Part shown: piece after piece, positions 1 through 7,502 of the stretch | How positions within the stretch are numbered: position 1 is the stretch's first letter | Layout: each line of letters begins with the position of its first letter | Source: Bacteroidaceae bacterium | GTDB lineage: Bacteria; Bacteroidota; Bacteroidia; Bacteroidales; Bacteroidaceae | DNA length: 8,664 bases | Assembly (NCBI GenBank): GCA_028707655.1 | Contig: JAQWAN010000071.1 | Coordinates: 1 to 8,664 of the forward strand | Reading direction: 5' to 3' | The notes under the pieces: generated by a model | Told to the model about the DNA's origin: nothing | Seen by the model: the letters and a program-made list of their open reading frames with translations, nothing else | Databases searched by the model: none | Program-made: the position numbers and the translations under genes

Positions 1-34
1 ATCACCAAATTAGGAAAACGCCCACAACAATATT

Positions 35-1189
35 ATGAAAACTGAAAAATTAAAAGAACGATATAAAAAGATAATCATCGCTATCGATTCCTTTAAGGGA
101 TGCCTTACCTCTATAGCAGCAGCAGATGCAGCAAAAAAAGGAATACACCATCTATTCCCCAATTGTGAGGTCGTCTGTCTACCCATGGCCGATGGTGGCG
201 AAGGCCTCATCGATGTACTACTCACCACCAGCAAGGGCAAGCGTATTACCTGCACAGCACACGACCCGCTGTTTAAGCTTCGTCGGGTAGACTATGCCAT
301 CTCCGGTGATGGACAAACCGCATACATAGAGATGGCTCGTATCAGTGGCCTACCGTTAGTGCCACGTGAACAACAAAACCCTATGCTCACCACTACTTTC
401 GGCACAGGAGAGCTGCTATTGGATGCACTAGAACGGGGTTGTAGACACTTTATCATTGGTATTGGTGGCAGTGCTACCAACGATGCGGGATTGGGAATGT
501 TGCAGGCTTTAGGCTTTCACCTACTCGATAAGAATGGTAACAGACTGACACCAGCCTGTGGAGAGATGCTTGCCAAGATAACTAAGATAGATAACAGCAA
601 CGTGCATCCAGCTCTCCACGATTGCTCCTTTACAGTAGCTTGCGACGTACAAAACCCATTCTACGGTCCACAAGGTGCAGCATCTGTTTTTGCTCCACAA
701 AAAGGTGCCACCCCACAAATGGTAAAACAGCTAGATGATGGCTTACAGCACATAGCAACAGTGATTCAACAAACAACCGGGAAAGAGATATCCCACACAC
801 CTGGTGCAGGAGCGGCAGGTGGCATGGGTGGTACCCTACTTGCTTTTCTGCATGCTACACTAACCTCGGGTATACAACTTCTGTTAGAAGCGGTCGATTT
901 TCCGCGTGCAATAACAGATGCCGATTTAATCATTACCGGAGAGGGACAAGCGGACCGGCAAACCCTCATGGGGAAAGTCCCCTTTGGTGTTCTAACAGAA
1001 GCAAAGAAACAACAAATCCCAGTAGTTCTACTAGCAGGGAGTATAGCAGATAAAGCCCTACTACAAGCAGCAGGCTTTAAAGAGGTAGTTGCCATCAATA
1101 GCACCACTCTTCCATTAGAAGAGGCCATGCAACCAGAAATAGCCCGCCGTAATATTGAGCAAACAGTTAAAACCATCTTGTCTTTATAA
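35..1189 (+). CDS. Glycerate kinase, type I (GarK/GlxK family)
   Basis: Cytosolic enzyme that phosphorylates D-glycerate with ATP, giving 2- or 3-phosphoglycerate and feeding glycerate into lower glycolysis; type I bacterial members usually make the 2-phospho product. The 384-residue length is normal for the family. Visible signature motifs are DSFKG (residues 18-22), MADGGEG (51-57), the glycine-rich GIGGSATNDAG (142-152), DVQNPFYGP (204-212), PGAGAAGGMGG (256-266) and TGEGQAD (301-307) followed by GK at 313-314. No key motif is missing. The ATG at 35 gives about nine residues more than many relatives before the first strand (IIIAID), but no nearer in-frame ATG exists. An AGGAAAA stretch at 12-18 is a possible but distant ribosome site. 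Two reading frames coming from the left edge stay open into the start region (stops at 36-38 and 43-45), so it may be translationally coupled to a gene outside the window. It converges on the GH30 gene. Confidence 0.95.
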   Translation: MKTEKLKERYKKIIIAIDSFKGCLTSIAAADAAKKGIHHLFPNCEVVCLPMADGGEGLIDVLLTTSKGKRITCTAHDPLFKLRRVDYAISGDGQTAYIEMARISGLPLVPREQQNPMLTTTFGTGELLLDALERGCRHFIIGIGGSATNDAGLGMLQALGFHLLDKNGNRLTPACGEMLAKITKIDNSNVHPALHDCSFTVACDVQNPFYGPQGAASVFAPQKGATPQMVKQLDDGLQHIATVIQQTTGKEISHTPGAGAAGGMGGTLLAFLHATLTSGIQLLLEAVDFPRAITDADLIITGEGQADRQTLMGKVPFGVLTEAKKQQIPVVLLAGSIADKALLQAAGFKEVVAINSTTLPLEEAMQPEIARRNIEQTVKTILSL

Positions 1190-1211
1190 TTGCAACACTA
1201 CCTTTTAGGGG

Positions 1212-1230
1212 AGTAGTATATGCTACTACT
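1212..1230. terminator. Small hairpin between convergent genes, weak terminator candidate
   Basis: A perfect 7-bp inverted repeat, AGTAGTA (1212-1218) and TACTACT (1224-1230), encloses a 5-base loop between the glycerate kinase stop at 1189 and the end of the GH30 gene at 1226. The GH30 stop codon (1226-1228) lies inside the right arm. Neither side has a U-tract, so it is not a classical intrinsic terminator. Its placement in a 36-bp convergent gap suggests it may end transcription or protect 3' ends in both directions. Confidence 0.35.
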
Positions 1231-2906
1231 TGCTATGTAAATAAATGGTCTGCATAGCACGAGGTGCAATTGGTGTGGTATAGGTATTACCCTCCAATGC
1301 AATGGATACCTTATATGCCTCTTCGTTTTTGTTAAAGACAACCACAGCAATAAAACCATCTCTATTTTTTGCAGCTGTGTAGATCACACCCTTTACATCT
1401 GCCACCGCTTGCACACCAATTCTGTGCGCATCAGGACGAATAAACTTACTAAAGTGGCTCAATAAATAGTATAGCGGTGTATAAATCACTTCATGCGTCA
1501 CTGGGTTAACAAGCACAGGAGCGCTATTAAAATTATTATAAGGATTGGGTTTACCTTCGTTACTAAGAATGCTACACCACTCCACATATCCCTGTGTACC
1601 ATGATTCAAATCGGTGATTATATCGTAAGCATAGGTTTCAAACGGTACAAAAGTACCTGCATAATCGGTGCTAGCTCTCCAATACTGACCAATAGGATCA
1701 GCAGCATCAATATCGATGCTCGATTCAGAATGAATCATCCCTTTGTTTGGCCACGTTTTCTGTAACTTCGCTAATTCTTTTGCATACCAATTGTTTTCTT
1801 TCAGCTCAGAGTTTGTGTACCAATGAAAAGCTGTTCCCCACGCATATTTAGAAGCCTCAGGGTCTTGATAAGTAGGTGCCACATAGTCGTTCATGGTCGA
1901 TTTATTATGATCATAAATCAGCACATGCAAACCAACATCCAAATCATCTAGGTCAAGATGACCATCTTTGACCAGTTGAGGACCAAGGTAGTCACGCAGA
2001 AAAACGCAAGCTTGTTCAGGCGTAAAGCCATTACTATCCCACTGTGCATTCTGTGCATGTAGAGGTTCATTCTGTGGCGTAAGTCCCCAGATAGTAATAC
2101 CCTCTTCTGCATAAGCACTTACATATTTCGATAAATATTTAGCCCAAAGTCCGTAATATTGAAGTTGTAAAGAGCCATTAGTCATTTCAGCAGTTTCTCC
2201 TGTTTTCATCCAAGATGGAGGACTCCAGGGTGAAGCAATAATTTTAAAATCTGCCCCAGGTATACTAGATGCCTCTAAAATCATTGGGATAATATCATAA
2301 GTCGAATCTACGAGTTCAATATTACGCACTTGATCATTCTCCTCTCCTGTAAATCCTCTTTTATCTTCGTACAGACTAAAGGTAGAAAGCTCCTTATCCC
2401 CCTCTTTTATATAGGTATAGTGGTTATTAGAGTAATCGCTACTATTAATAGGAGTTCGTGTAAGCGTAAATCCAGCACCCTTTGTTGGACTAAACAATTT
2501 CGTTAAAACCGCTCTGCGTGCACTTTTTGAGAGAGTAGCCAAATTCCATGCCGAGGATTCGGTGAAGGCAGCACCAAAACCATAATATTTTTGAAGCTCT
2601 TTATCAGGGAAAAGCTGTAACGCTACTTTCTTCGCCGCAGTAGGTCCCTTTTTTAACCGCATCATTTGCCATTAATTTAAGATTATCGCCAGCATAAGAG
2701 GTTTGATAAACATCGGTCACATAATCTTGATGAGTACTCTTAGGTGAACAACTAACCAACCCAATGGATAGAGCTAGGAACAACGAATAGGTAAGGACTA
2801 CATCACCAAGCCTCCTTGTGCCCGATTGAACACCTCTGTTACCACTATCTTTTCTCCATCTTTTTTTGCTACGTTCTTCTTTCATTTGTTTTTGTGTGTT
2901 TTTCAT
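1226..2906 (-). pseudogene. GH30-family glycosidase lipoprotein, interrupted by a +1 frameshift
   Basis: Glycoside hydrolase family 30 enzyme (glucosylceramidase / beta-1,6-glucanase type), retaining beta-glycosidase, predicted to be an exported lipoprotein. The 5' part starts at 2906: a long basic n-region, a hydrophobic stretch, and lipobox LVSC with Cys53. It runs to AVKKG (residues 83-87), where the frame goes off and stops at 2604. The body continues in the next frame: GFGAAFTESSAW, SPWSPPSWMK, acid/base Glu in TPQNEP, probable nucleophile Glu in HSESS, then a WCSILSNEGKPNP strand and a C-terminal beta domain ending at 1226. Joining the frames at KKG gives about 559 residues, a complete enzyme. 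One extra base in the A6G3 run explains the break. It may be a true pseudogene, a phase-variable gene or a sequencing error. The 479-residue body alone (from ATG at 2665) lacks a signal peptide. It begins 21 bp after the phosphatase gene, so the two are probably cotranscribed. Family assignment is firm; substrate is not. Confidence 0.85.
2646..2654 (-). other. Frameshift site: A6G3 homopolymer run in the GH30 gene
   Basis: Read on the minus strand the run is AAAAAAGGG. The upstream frame reads GTT AAA AAA GGG ACC (V K K G T) and then meets TGA at 2606-2604. The downstream frame reads TTA AAA AAG GGA CCT (L K K G P) and continues through the whole GH30 domain. Removing one A or one G restores a single frame reading V K K G P T. 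The required shift is +1 (or -2). Confidence 0.8.
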
Positions 2907-2927
2907 TCGTCTATTTCTACCTAGGTA

Positions 2928-4241
2928 TTAATTTGATTTATCCGATTGTGCCCAGTTAAAATTACTTTTAAATTTAGCCAATTTATTCCGATAATAAGAG
3001 GATAAGTCCTTCCAATGATAATAGGGAGCTACATCCGTCTTCACCGGTAAAGTCACCTCATGCTCATTCAGAAGCGCTTTAACCAAGATATCAGGATTGC
3101 CCAATTGACGATAAAAAACCAATTGAATATTACTAGCCATCATAAAAATCTTATAGTTTCGCCATTCATTAGCCACTAAATCGGGGTCAGTAATCACTTT
3201 TCCACAATCACCAAGTTCTAACAAAGCAGCCAACGGCAAGATATAGGTATCGTGACCAAAGCGCATAGTAGCCCCATTGCCTTTATTTACCACACATGTA
3301 TCTGCTGTAGTAAGAATATTTTCCAATAACCTAGACTGATTAAAAGGCATAGCACTCTGTGTTAATGGCGAAGGACCATATCGGATATACCAGCGTAAGT
3401 TGTTTTTAGTCCACAAATCGTAACACTCCTGCTTGGTGAAGATAGGATATAGGTCAATCGTTGTCTGGTCGCTGTGACTCTGTATGTTGGAGGTAGCCGT
3501 AAAAAGTCTTCGCATAAAACGACCCGAATTCACACTATCCTTCACATAATCACGATCCGTAAAGAGCGTGCCCATCAAACGGGCAGGATGTGTATGCGCC
3601 TCATCAAATTTCTTCATGAAAGCTTGCACCTTTGGTGCTTTACGCAATGCAGATATCTCTTTATAGCCACTATTCATATAATACTTATCGTGTATACTAG
3701 CATCACTCTTTACTGTAAGATTTGGGTTCATGGCCTTTAACTGCAAACACGCATTCATCATAGATAAGATACAACGAATCACCGTAGTAGAACGCGCCTC
3801 TATTTTGGCATCCCCCTTAAACACTTCAGGGAAATTAGTAAACATTCGTTTGGCTACCTCTGCGTGTTGCACCACTCCCAATGGAGCTAGTTCACCATTT
3901 CGTCCTTCTAGCAAAGTTAACATACTACCTAAATCGTGCATCACCTTTTTTCCAAGATCGGTCAATTTGCCCAGTTTATCCGCTTTTTTTAGCGTGTTAA
4001 AGGGATTGGCATAATCATTCTTATCCAAGAAGAAACGAGCCCCATGTCGTTGGTACGTACTAATATAAAAAGGATGATAACCTGCTGGAGCAGGAGTTAG
4101 CTTGGCATTTTCTGGACCTGGGTAGGCATAATAGGTACCACCCGAACGATGAACATCAGAAAAGATCTCCTCTTTTGCTGTCTGAGCATCCAAAGCAAAC
4201 ACTAAAGATAATAACAAGACAACTACTACACTTCTCTTCAT
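2928..4241 (-). CDS. Secreted histidine-type acid phosphatase (histidine phosphatase branch 2)
   Basis: Phosphomonoesterase of histidine phosphatase superfamily clade 2, which includes acid phosphatases, phytases and MINPP-like inositol phosphate phosphatases. The 437-residue protein has a Sec signal peptide (basic KR, hydrophobic residues 4-17, likely cut after ALDA at 19), so it acts in the periplasm or outside. The catalytic motif RHGAR is at 65-69, with His66 the expected phospho-acceptor. A conserved arginine region, EARSTTVIR, is at 148-156. The C-terminal proton-donor motif is present as GHDT (329-332). Clade members carry either HD or HAE here; the HD form argues against a strict MINPP assignment. 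Length fits the family. It lies 114 bp downstream of the TPR-AraC regulator on the same strand and 21 bp upstream of the GH30 gene, which suggests a phosphatase-glycosidase operon. The true substrate (sugar phosphate, inositol phosphate or other) cannot be read from the sequence. Confidence 0.88.
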   Translation of the reverse strand: MKRSVVVVLLLSLVFALDAQTAKEEIFSDVHRSGGTYYAYPGPENAKLTPAPAGYHPFYISTYQRHGARFFLDKNDYANPFNTLKKADKLGKLTDLGKKVMHDLGSMLTLLEGRNGELAPLGVVQHAEVAKRMFTNFPEVFKGDAKIEARSTTVIRCILSMMNACLQLKAMNPNLTVKSDASIHDKYYMNSGYKEISALRKAPKVQAFMKKFDEAHTHPARLMGTLFTDRDYVKDSVNSGRFMRRLFTATSNIQSHSDQTTIDLYPIFTKQECYDLWTKNNLRWYIRYGPSPLTQSAMPFNQSRLLENILTTADTCVVNKGNGATMRFGHDTYILPLAALLELGDCGKVITDPDLVANEWRNYKIFMMASNIQLVFYRQLGNPDILVKALLNEHEVTLPVKTDVAPYYHWKDLSSYYRNKLAKFKSNFNWAQSDKSN

Positions 4242-4315
4242 TTTAATCTATTTTTAGGTTGTTTACTACATACATAGCAACTTTTATTTCTGCATTGTTC
4301 CTAGAATAGGGAAAG

Positions 4316-4323
4316 CAAATTTA
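4316..4323 (-). promoter_or_regulatory. Candidate Bacteroidota -7 box for the phosphatase/GH30 operon
   Basis: On the minus strand this reads TAAATTTG, an exact match to the Bacteroidota -7 consensus TAnnTTTG, 74 bp upstream of the phosphatase start codon. No clear TTTG -33 box lies at the expected distance; only a TTAG about 17 bp upstream is present. If real, the phosphatase and GH30 genes have their own promoter and are not only read through from the regulator. In AT-rich DNA one such match can occur by chance. Confidence 0.35.
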
Positions 4324-4355
4324 GTTATTTTTTACTAGTTCTAACGAGTTTAGAG

Positions 4356-6209
4356 TTAACTATTTTTCTCCTCTTTTTGTACCTGTTCTCTATAAAACGA
4401 AGGAGTAACACCCGTGACCTGTTTGAAAAAAGTATTGAAGACCGACTTACTCTTAAAACCAGCCTGCTCTGCAATGCCCTCAATGGTAAGATAATTTAAG
4501 TTCTTATCACTAAGTAATCGTTGCGCCTCTTCCAAACGAAGTTGGTTGATAAAATTAGGAAAATGAGACGCATATCTATCGTTAATAATCTGCGATAAAT
4601 ATTTACTATTTGTGTCGGTTTTTTTAGCCGTGCTCGATAGTGTAAGGTGTATATCCGTATAAAATTTCTGTTGAATCAAGAGGTCCAATTTATCCAACAC
4701 ATCTTTACGAGTCTCCAACAATATTTTTGAATCTCCATTTTTTGTGGGTGCCTTCCATTTCTCCGCCCTACTTCTCTCATTCTCCAGTCGGCTCTGTTCA
4801 TTTTTAGCAACCAATCTTTTGTACGATTCTATTTTAAGCAACGATTCGCGTCTAATGATTAATAAAAAAACAATAACCACAATAAACAGCAGTCCACCGC
4901 CTCCAGCAATAAGTCGTTCCCTAAGAATAACCGCCTGTTTCTTATCGTTTTCTAACGAAATTTTCTCTATTAGCAGCTCCTTCTTTTCCGATTCATATTT
5001 AAGTTTGATATCCTCAACCGCTTTATATTTTTTAATATTCAAAATACTATCCGTGTGTTGTGTATATCTTGCCAACCATTTCAGTGCCTTTTTATACTCC
5101 CCCTTTAGCTCATATAGATTTGCCATGTTTTGATAGATCTCGCTAAAATCCGTTTCATTAGAAGCAACAGCCAATTTTAGAGATTGTTGCACATAGGTAA
5201 GAGCCCGGTCATAGTTTTTCTGCAAAGCAGTTACTACGCCCATATTTAACAGAGCAGTACTCTGCATATTTACATTCTTTAATTGTTGTGCAAGCTGCAA
5301 TGTTTCTTTATAATTCTGTATCGCCTTTTTATATTGCTTTTGCTTCTTGTATAACACCCCTAAATTATTCAACACCGTTAAATATTGATGTTGATAACCA
5401 ACCTTTTGAAAATAAGCCCCCGCCTCTTTCAGTTCCGCCTCCGCATTTTTAAAATCCTCTTTTAGGATATACAACGTTCCTATGCTTTGGTGACAGACCG
5501 CTATATTTTTAATATTATTGAGTTTAGTGTGGTAAAAAAGCGATTGATTAAAACAATCTAAACTCTGGCTGTAATCTTTTTCTTGAAAATAAAGACGTCC
5601 CATTGTACCATACACAATAGCTAGCTTACTCTCCAGCTGTTGCTGCTTTGCTATTTTTTCTGCATCCACCAAATAAGACATAGCCTTCTTGAAATTATGT
5701 TTTTGAATCATCAACTTTGATAGATTGATATAGCAGTGAACCAATAACTTAAAGTCGTTTTTTACCTTTAGATAGGGAACAACCGATTGATAAATCAAAA
5801 AGGCTCTATCTATTTTCTTTTCCAGATATAAAAGATGTGCATAATCAATGCGGATGGCACAAAAAGTAGCCTCATCCACCCAACTAGGATGTTGTAATAT
5901 CGCTGTAAAGATAGAATCTGCAATAGCTCTATTACGTTGCTTTAATTCCAAATTTGCCAGTAACCAATTTCCCTTAATCCGTTGCTCCTTACAATCTATT
6001 TTTTCCGCAATCTTTAAACCGCTAAGAATATTTAAACGTGCCGAATCGCTATTATTTTTCTGTAGTTCACCTGCTTTTTTATAAAAATCCACCACTATTA
6101 TACTATCCATCTTTTGTTCTTTTGTATCCGTAAAAGACCAAAAAGAATTTGCAAAAGTGCTATTTATAAAACAGATTAAAAGAATAAAAGATAAAATAAA
6201 GCTTCTCAT
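4356..6209 (-). CDS. Membrane-anchored TPR-repeat AraC-family transcriptional regulator
   Basis: One-piece regulator of 617 residues. The N-terminus is a signal peptide (residues 1-20, hydrophobic FILSFILLICFI). About six recognisable tetratricopeptide repeats follow from about 154 to 390, with helical, more degenerate repeats before them (40-150). A basic coiled-coil-like segment (395-430) leads to one transmembrane helix at 434-452, followed by RR, which places the C-terminus in the cytoplasm. The AraC-type DNA-binding domain is at about 510-608, with two helix-turn-helix units near 526-543 and 574-597 and the typical GFKSKSVFNTFFKQVTGVTPSFYR ending split across 584-607. There is no histidine kinase or receiver domain. 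Inferred topology: TPR sensor in the periplasm, DNA-binding domain at the inner membrane face. It is divergent from the membrane protein at 6429 and sits directly upstream of the phosphatase and GH30 genes, which are its most likely targets by position. Regulators of this architecture are common in Bacteroidota. Confidence 0.92.
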   Translation of the reverse strand: MRSFILSFILLICFINSTFANSFWSFTDTKEQKMDSIIVVDFYKKAGELQKNNSDSARLNILSGLKIAEKIDCKEQRIKGNWLLANLELKQRNRAIADSIFTAILQHPSWVDEATFCAIRIDYAHLLYLEKKIDRAFLIYQSVVPYLKVKNDFKLLVHCYINLSKLMIQKHNFKKAMSYLVDAEKIAKQQQLESKLAIVYGTMGRLYFQEKDYSQSLDCFNQSLFYHTKLNNIKNIAVCHQSIGTLYILKEDFKNAEAELKEAGAYFQKVGYQHQYLTVLNNLGVLYKKQKQYKKAIQNYKETLQLAQQLKNVNMQSTALLNMGVVTALQKNYDRALTYVQQSLKLAVASNETDFSEIYQNMANLYELKGEYKKALKWLARYTQHTDSILNIKKYKAVEDIKLKYESEKKELLIEKISLENDKKQAVILRERLIAGGGGLLFIVVIVFLLIIRRESLLKIESYKRLVAKNEQSRLENERSRAEKWKAPTKNGDSKILLETRKDVLDKLDLLIQQKFYTDIHLTLSSTAKKTDTNSKYLSQIINDRYASHFPNFINQLRLEEAQRLLSDKNLNYLTIEGIAEQAGFKSKSVFNTFFKQVTGVTPSFYREQVQKEEKNS

Positions 6210-6273
6210 TGATGAATGTTATTAAGTATGAAATTTAATTTTCGTGAAAGTTAAAAAATAAACAGCTAAAGCC

Positions 6274-6281
6274 CAAAATTA
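6274..6281 (-). promoter_or_regulatory. Candidate -7 box for the TPR-AraC regulator
   Basis: The minus strand reads TAATTTTG, matching the Bacteroidota -7 consensus TAnnTTTG, 64 bp before the regulator start codon in the 219-bp divergent intergenic region. No TTTG -33 box is evident at the usual spacing, so support is partial. Confidence 0.35.
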
Positions 6282-6377
6282 CGCACAGTTTATCAGGTTT
6301 TTCCCTGTTTTTCTTACCTATATGTTCTATTTCAAGAATCCAAACACCTTCTATTTTTCAGTCTAGCCCCTTTGTAA

Positions 6378-6385
6378 TACATTTA
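6378..6385 (+). promoter_or_regulatory. Weak candidate -7 box for the 6429 membrane protein
   Basis: TACATTTA matches TAnnTTTG at all but the last base, with TTTC 18 bp upstream in place of the -33 TTTG. It would put the transcription start some 35-40 bases before the ATG at 6429. It is the best plus-strand candidate in the divergent gap but is a weak match. Confidence 0.2.
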
Positions 6386-6428
6386 TAGCCAAATAAATCA
6401 ACAATATGTATATTTAAATTAAAATGCT

Positions 6429-7424
6429 ATGAGAACCAAAATCAGTGTAACACTCTTTTCCATTATGTTAGTAATCTCCTGTTTTTCAATGGCGCAACGC
6501 CCCACTAAACCACCTACCCCCTCGAGCAGTGTAGAAAAAGTCAAAATGGAGAAGAGCAAGAAATCCGATATTGACTGGGTACAACTTGTTTTTGCAGGGA
6601 GCATACTAATAGGTGTATTTGCACTTTTCCCAATAGTGGTCTACACCAACCTACATGAAAAGCTAGTCGATGTAGAAGCTAATCCAGAAAAGAGAAAACC
6701 CATTCATGACAGTTTAGAAAACAGAGAGCAACATGCCGTAGAGATATTAAACAAAATAGAAGAGTCGCTTACCCCCTACGTAGATGAAAACGGCGAAGAG
6801 CTCATCACAATAACCAAAGGCAAACAAGCGCGGTTGATGAAACGTGGTCTAGACTACATCAACATCTATCTAGTCCCCGAGGAGGAAGCCATCAAAGAGC
6901 GTGTTGCTGAATTCACAACCGTCTATATCGATAGAACAGAACGCATCTATTCTGGTTCAAAATGGATATTAGGCTGTGCCATAGGTTTATTGGTCTTTAT
7001 GGGACTAGTAGACACCTCCATATTGCTTAGTTCATTTGCACTGATCCATGTGGTTGGAATTCTATTCTATTATACAGCAAGCAGAGTACCTAAGTATATT
7101 TTAGACAAACGATTAAAACGATTTGGGAGCAACCGGAAAGGTTTTGTTGGACTGATTATCTCCACCCTATTTGCCGGTGCCGCAGTAAAACATTATGTAA
7201 GTGTTAATGGTGGAGCATGGGAACGCGATTACGAATCAGAGGGAATGTCTTCCATACTATTTATATTCTTAGCCCTAATGGCCGCCCTGTTTATTGGTTT
7301 TTTCATTGCACTGTTTGGTATTCTAAACTTTTTAATGAACTACATCACCAATTTTATCTTACCATTCCCAACAGATGAGAAATGGCATGCATCACATTTT
7401 GAAAACAATACAGTAGTTGCCTAA
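6429..7424 (+). CDS. Uncharacterised multi-pass inner-membrane protein
   Basis: I do not recognise this family. The 331-residue protein starts with an apparent signal peptide (hydrophobic 6-18). It could be cut after SMA at 22 or, less likely, be lipidated at Cys18 (VISC fits a lipobox). A short Pro/Ser-rich linker (24-34) precedes a first transmembrane helix at about 50-72. A soluble, charged, mostly helical domain (75-175) follows, containing KQARLMKRGLDYINIYLVPEEE (132-153, quoted only as its key part: RGLDYINIYLVPEEE). After it come membrane segments at about 178-198, 199-216, 238-254 and a long one at 275-311 that may be one or two helices. The C-terminal 20 residues are polar. The ATG at 6429 is chosen because it gives the signal-like N-terminus; a two-codon ATG CTA TGA overlaps it at 6424-6432. 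It is divergent from the TPR-AraC gene and probably cotranscribed with the lipoprotein gene 78 bp downstream. A role in the cell envelope is inferred from location only. Confidence 0.8.
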   Translation: MRTKISVTLFSIMLVISCFSMAQRPTKPPTPSSSVEKVKMEKSKKSDIDWVQLVFAGSILIGVFALFPIVVYTNLHEKLVDVEANPEKRKPIHDSLENREQHAVEILNKIEESLTPYVDENGEELITITKGKQARLMKRGLDYINIYLVPEEEAIKERVAEFTTVYIDRTERIYSGSKWILGCAIGLLVFMGLVDTSILLSSFALIHVVGILFYYTASRVPKYILDKRLKRFGSNRKGFVGLIISTLFAGAAVKHYVSVNGGAWERDYESEGMSSILFIFLALMAALFIGFFIALFGILNFLMNYITNFILPFPTDEKWHASHFENNTVVA

Positions 7425-7502
7425 TTATAGGCACAAGGGACAAGAACTTGATCTGAACAATCCCCAAAACAAAGTAGGACAACGCCTAAAAAAAGAACCA
7501 TT

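Noticed and set aside
1..45. C-terminal tail of an upstream plus-strand gene overlapping the glycerate kinase start
   Set aside because: Two frames remain open from the left edge, ending at 36-38 (an ATGA overlap) and 43-45. With about a dozen codons each there is no basis for choosing between them or calling a gene.
766..1176. 136-residue minus-strand open frame inside glycerate kinase
   Set aside because: It is fully antisense to a gene with all family motifs and has no domain or signal of its own.
2646..2655. A AAA AAG heptamer in the GH30 gene as a programmed -1 ribosomal frameshift site
   Set aside because: The heptamer is in phase with the downstream frame, so a -1 slip there would move ribosomes out of the GH30 body frame. 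The shift needed to join the two parts is +1. RNA polymerase slippage is also unlikely on only six A.
4341..4355. TCTAA/TTAGA hairpin just after the regulator stop as a terminator
   Set aside because: The stem is only 5 bp, A-T rich, and not followed by a U-tract on the minus strand.
4744..5133. 129-residue plus-strand open frame inside the regulator gene
   Set aside because: It is antisense to a well-supported coding region, its composition is the serine/phenylalanine-rich shadow of the Lys/Glu-rich TPR gene, and it shows no recognisable domain.
6424..6432. Two-codon mini-ORF ATG CTA TGA overlapping the start of the 6429 gene
   Set aside because: It could affect initiation, but such triplets are common by chance in AT-rich leaders and nothing else supports it.
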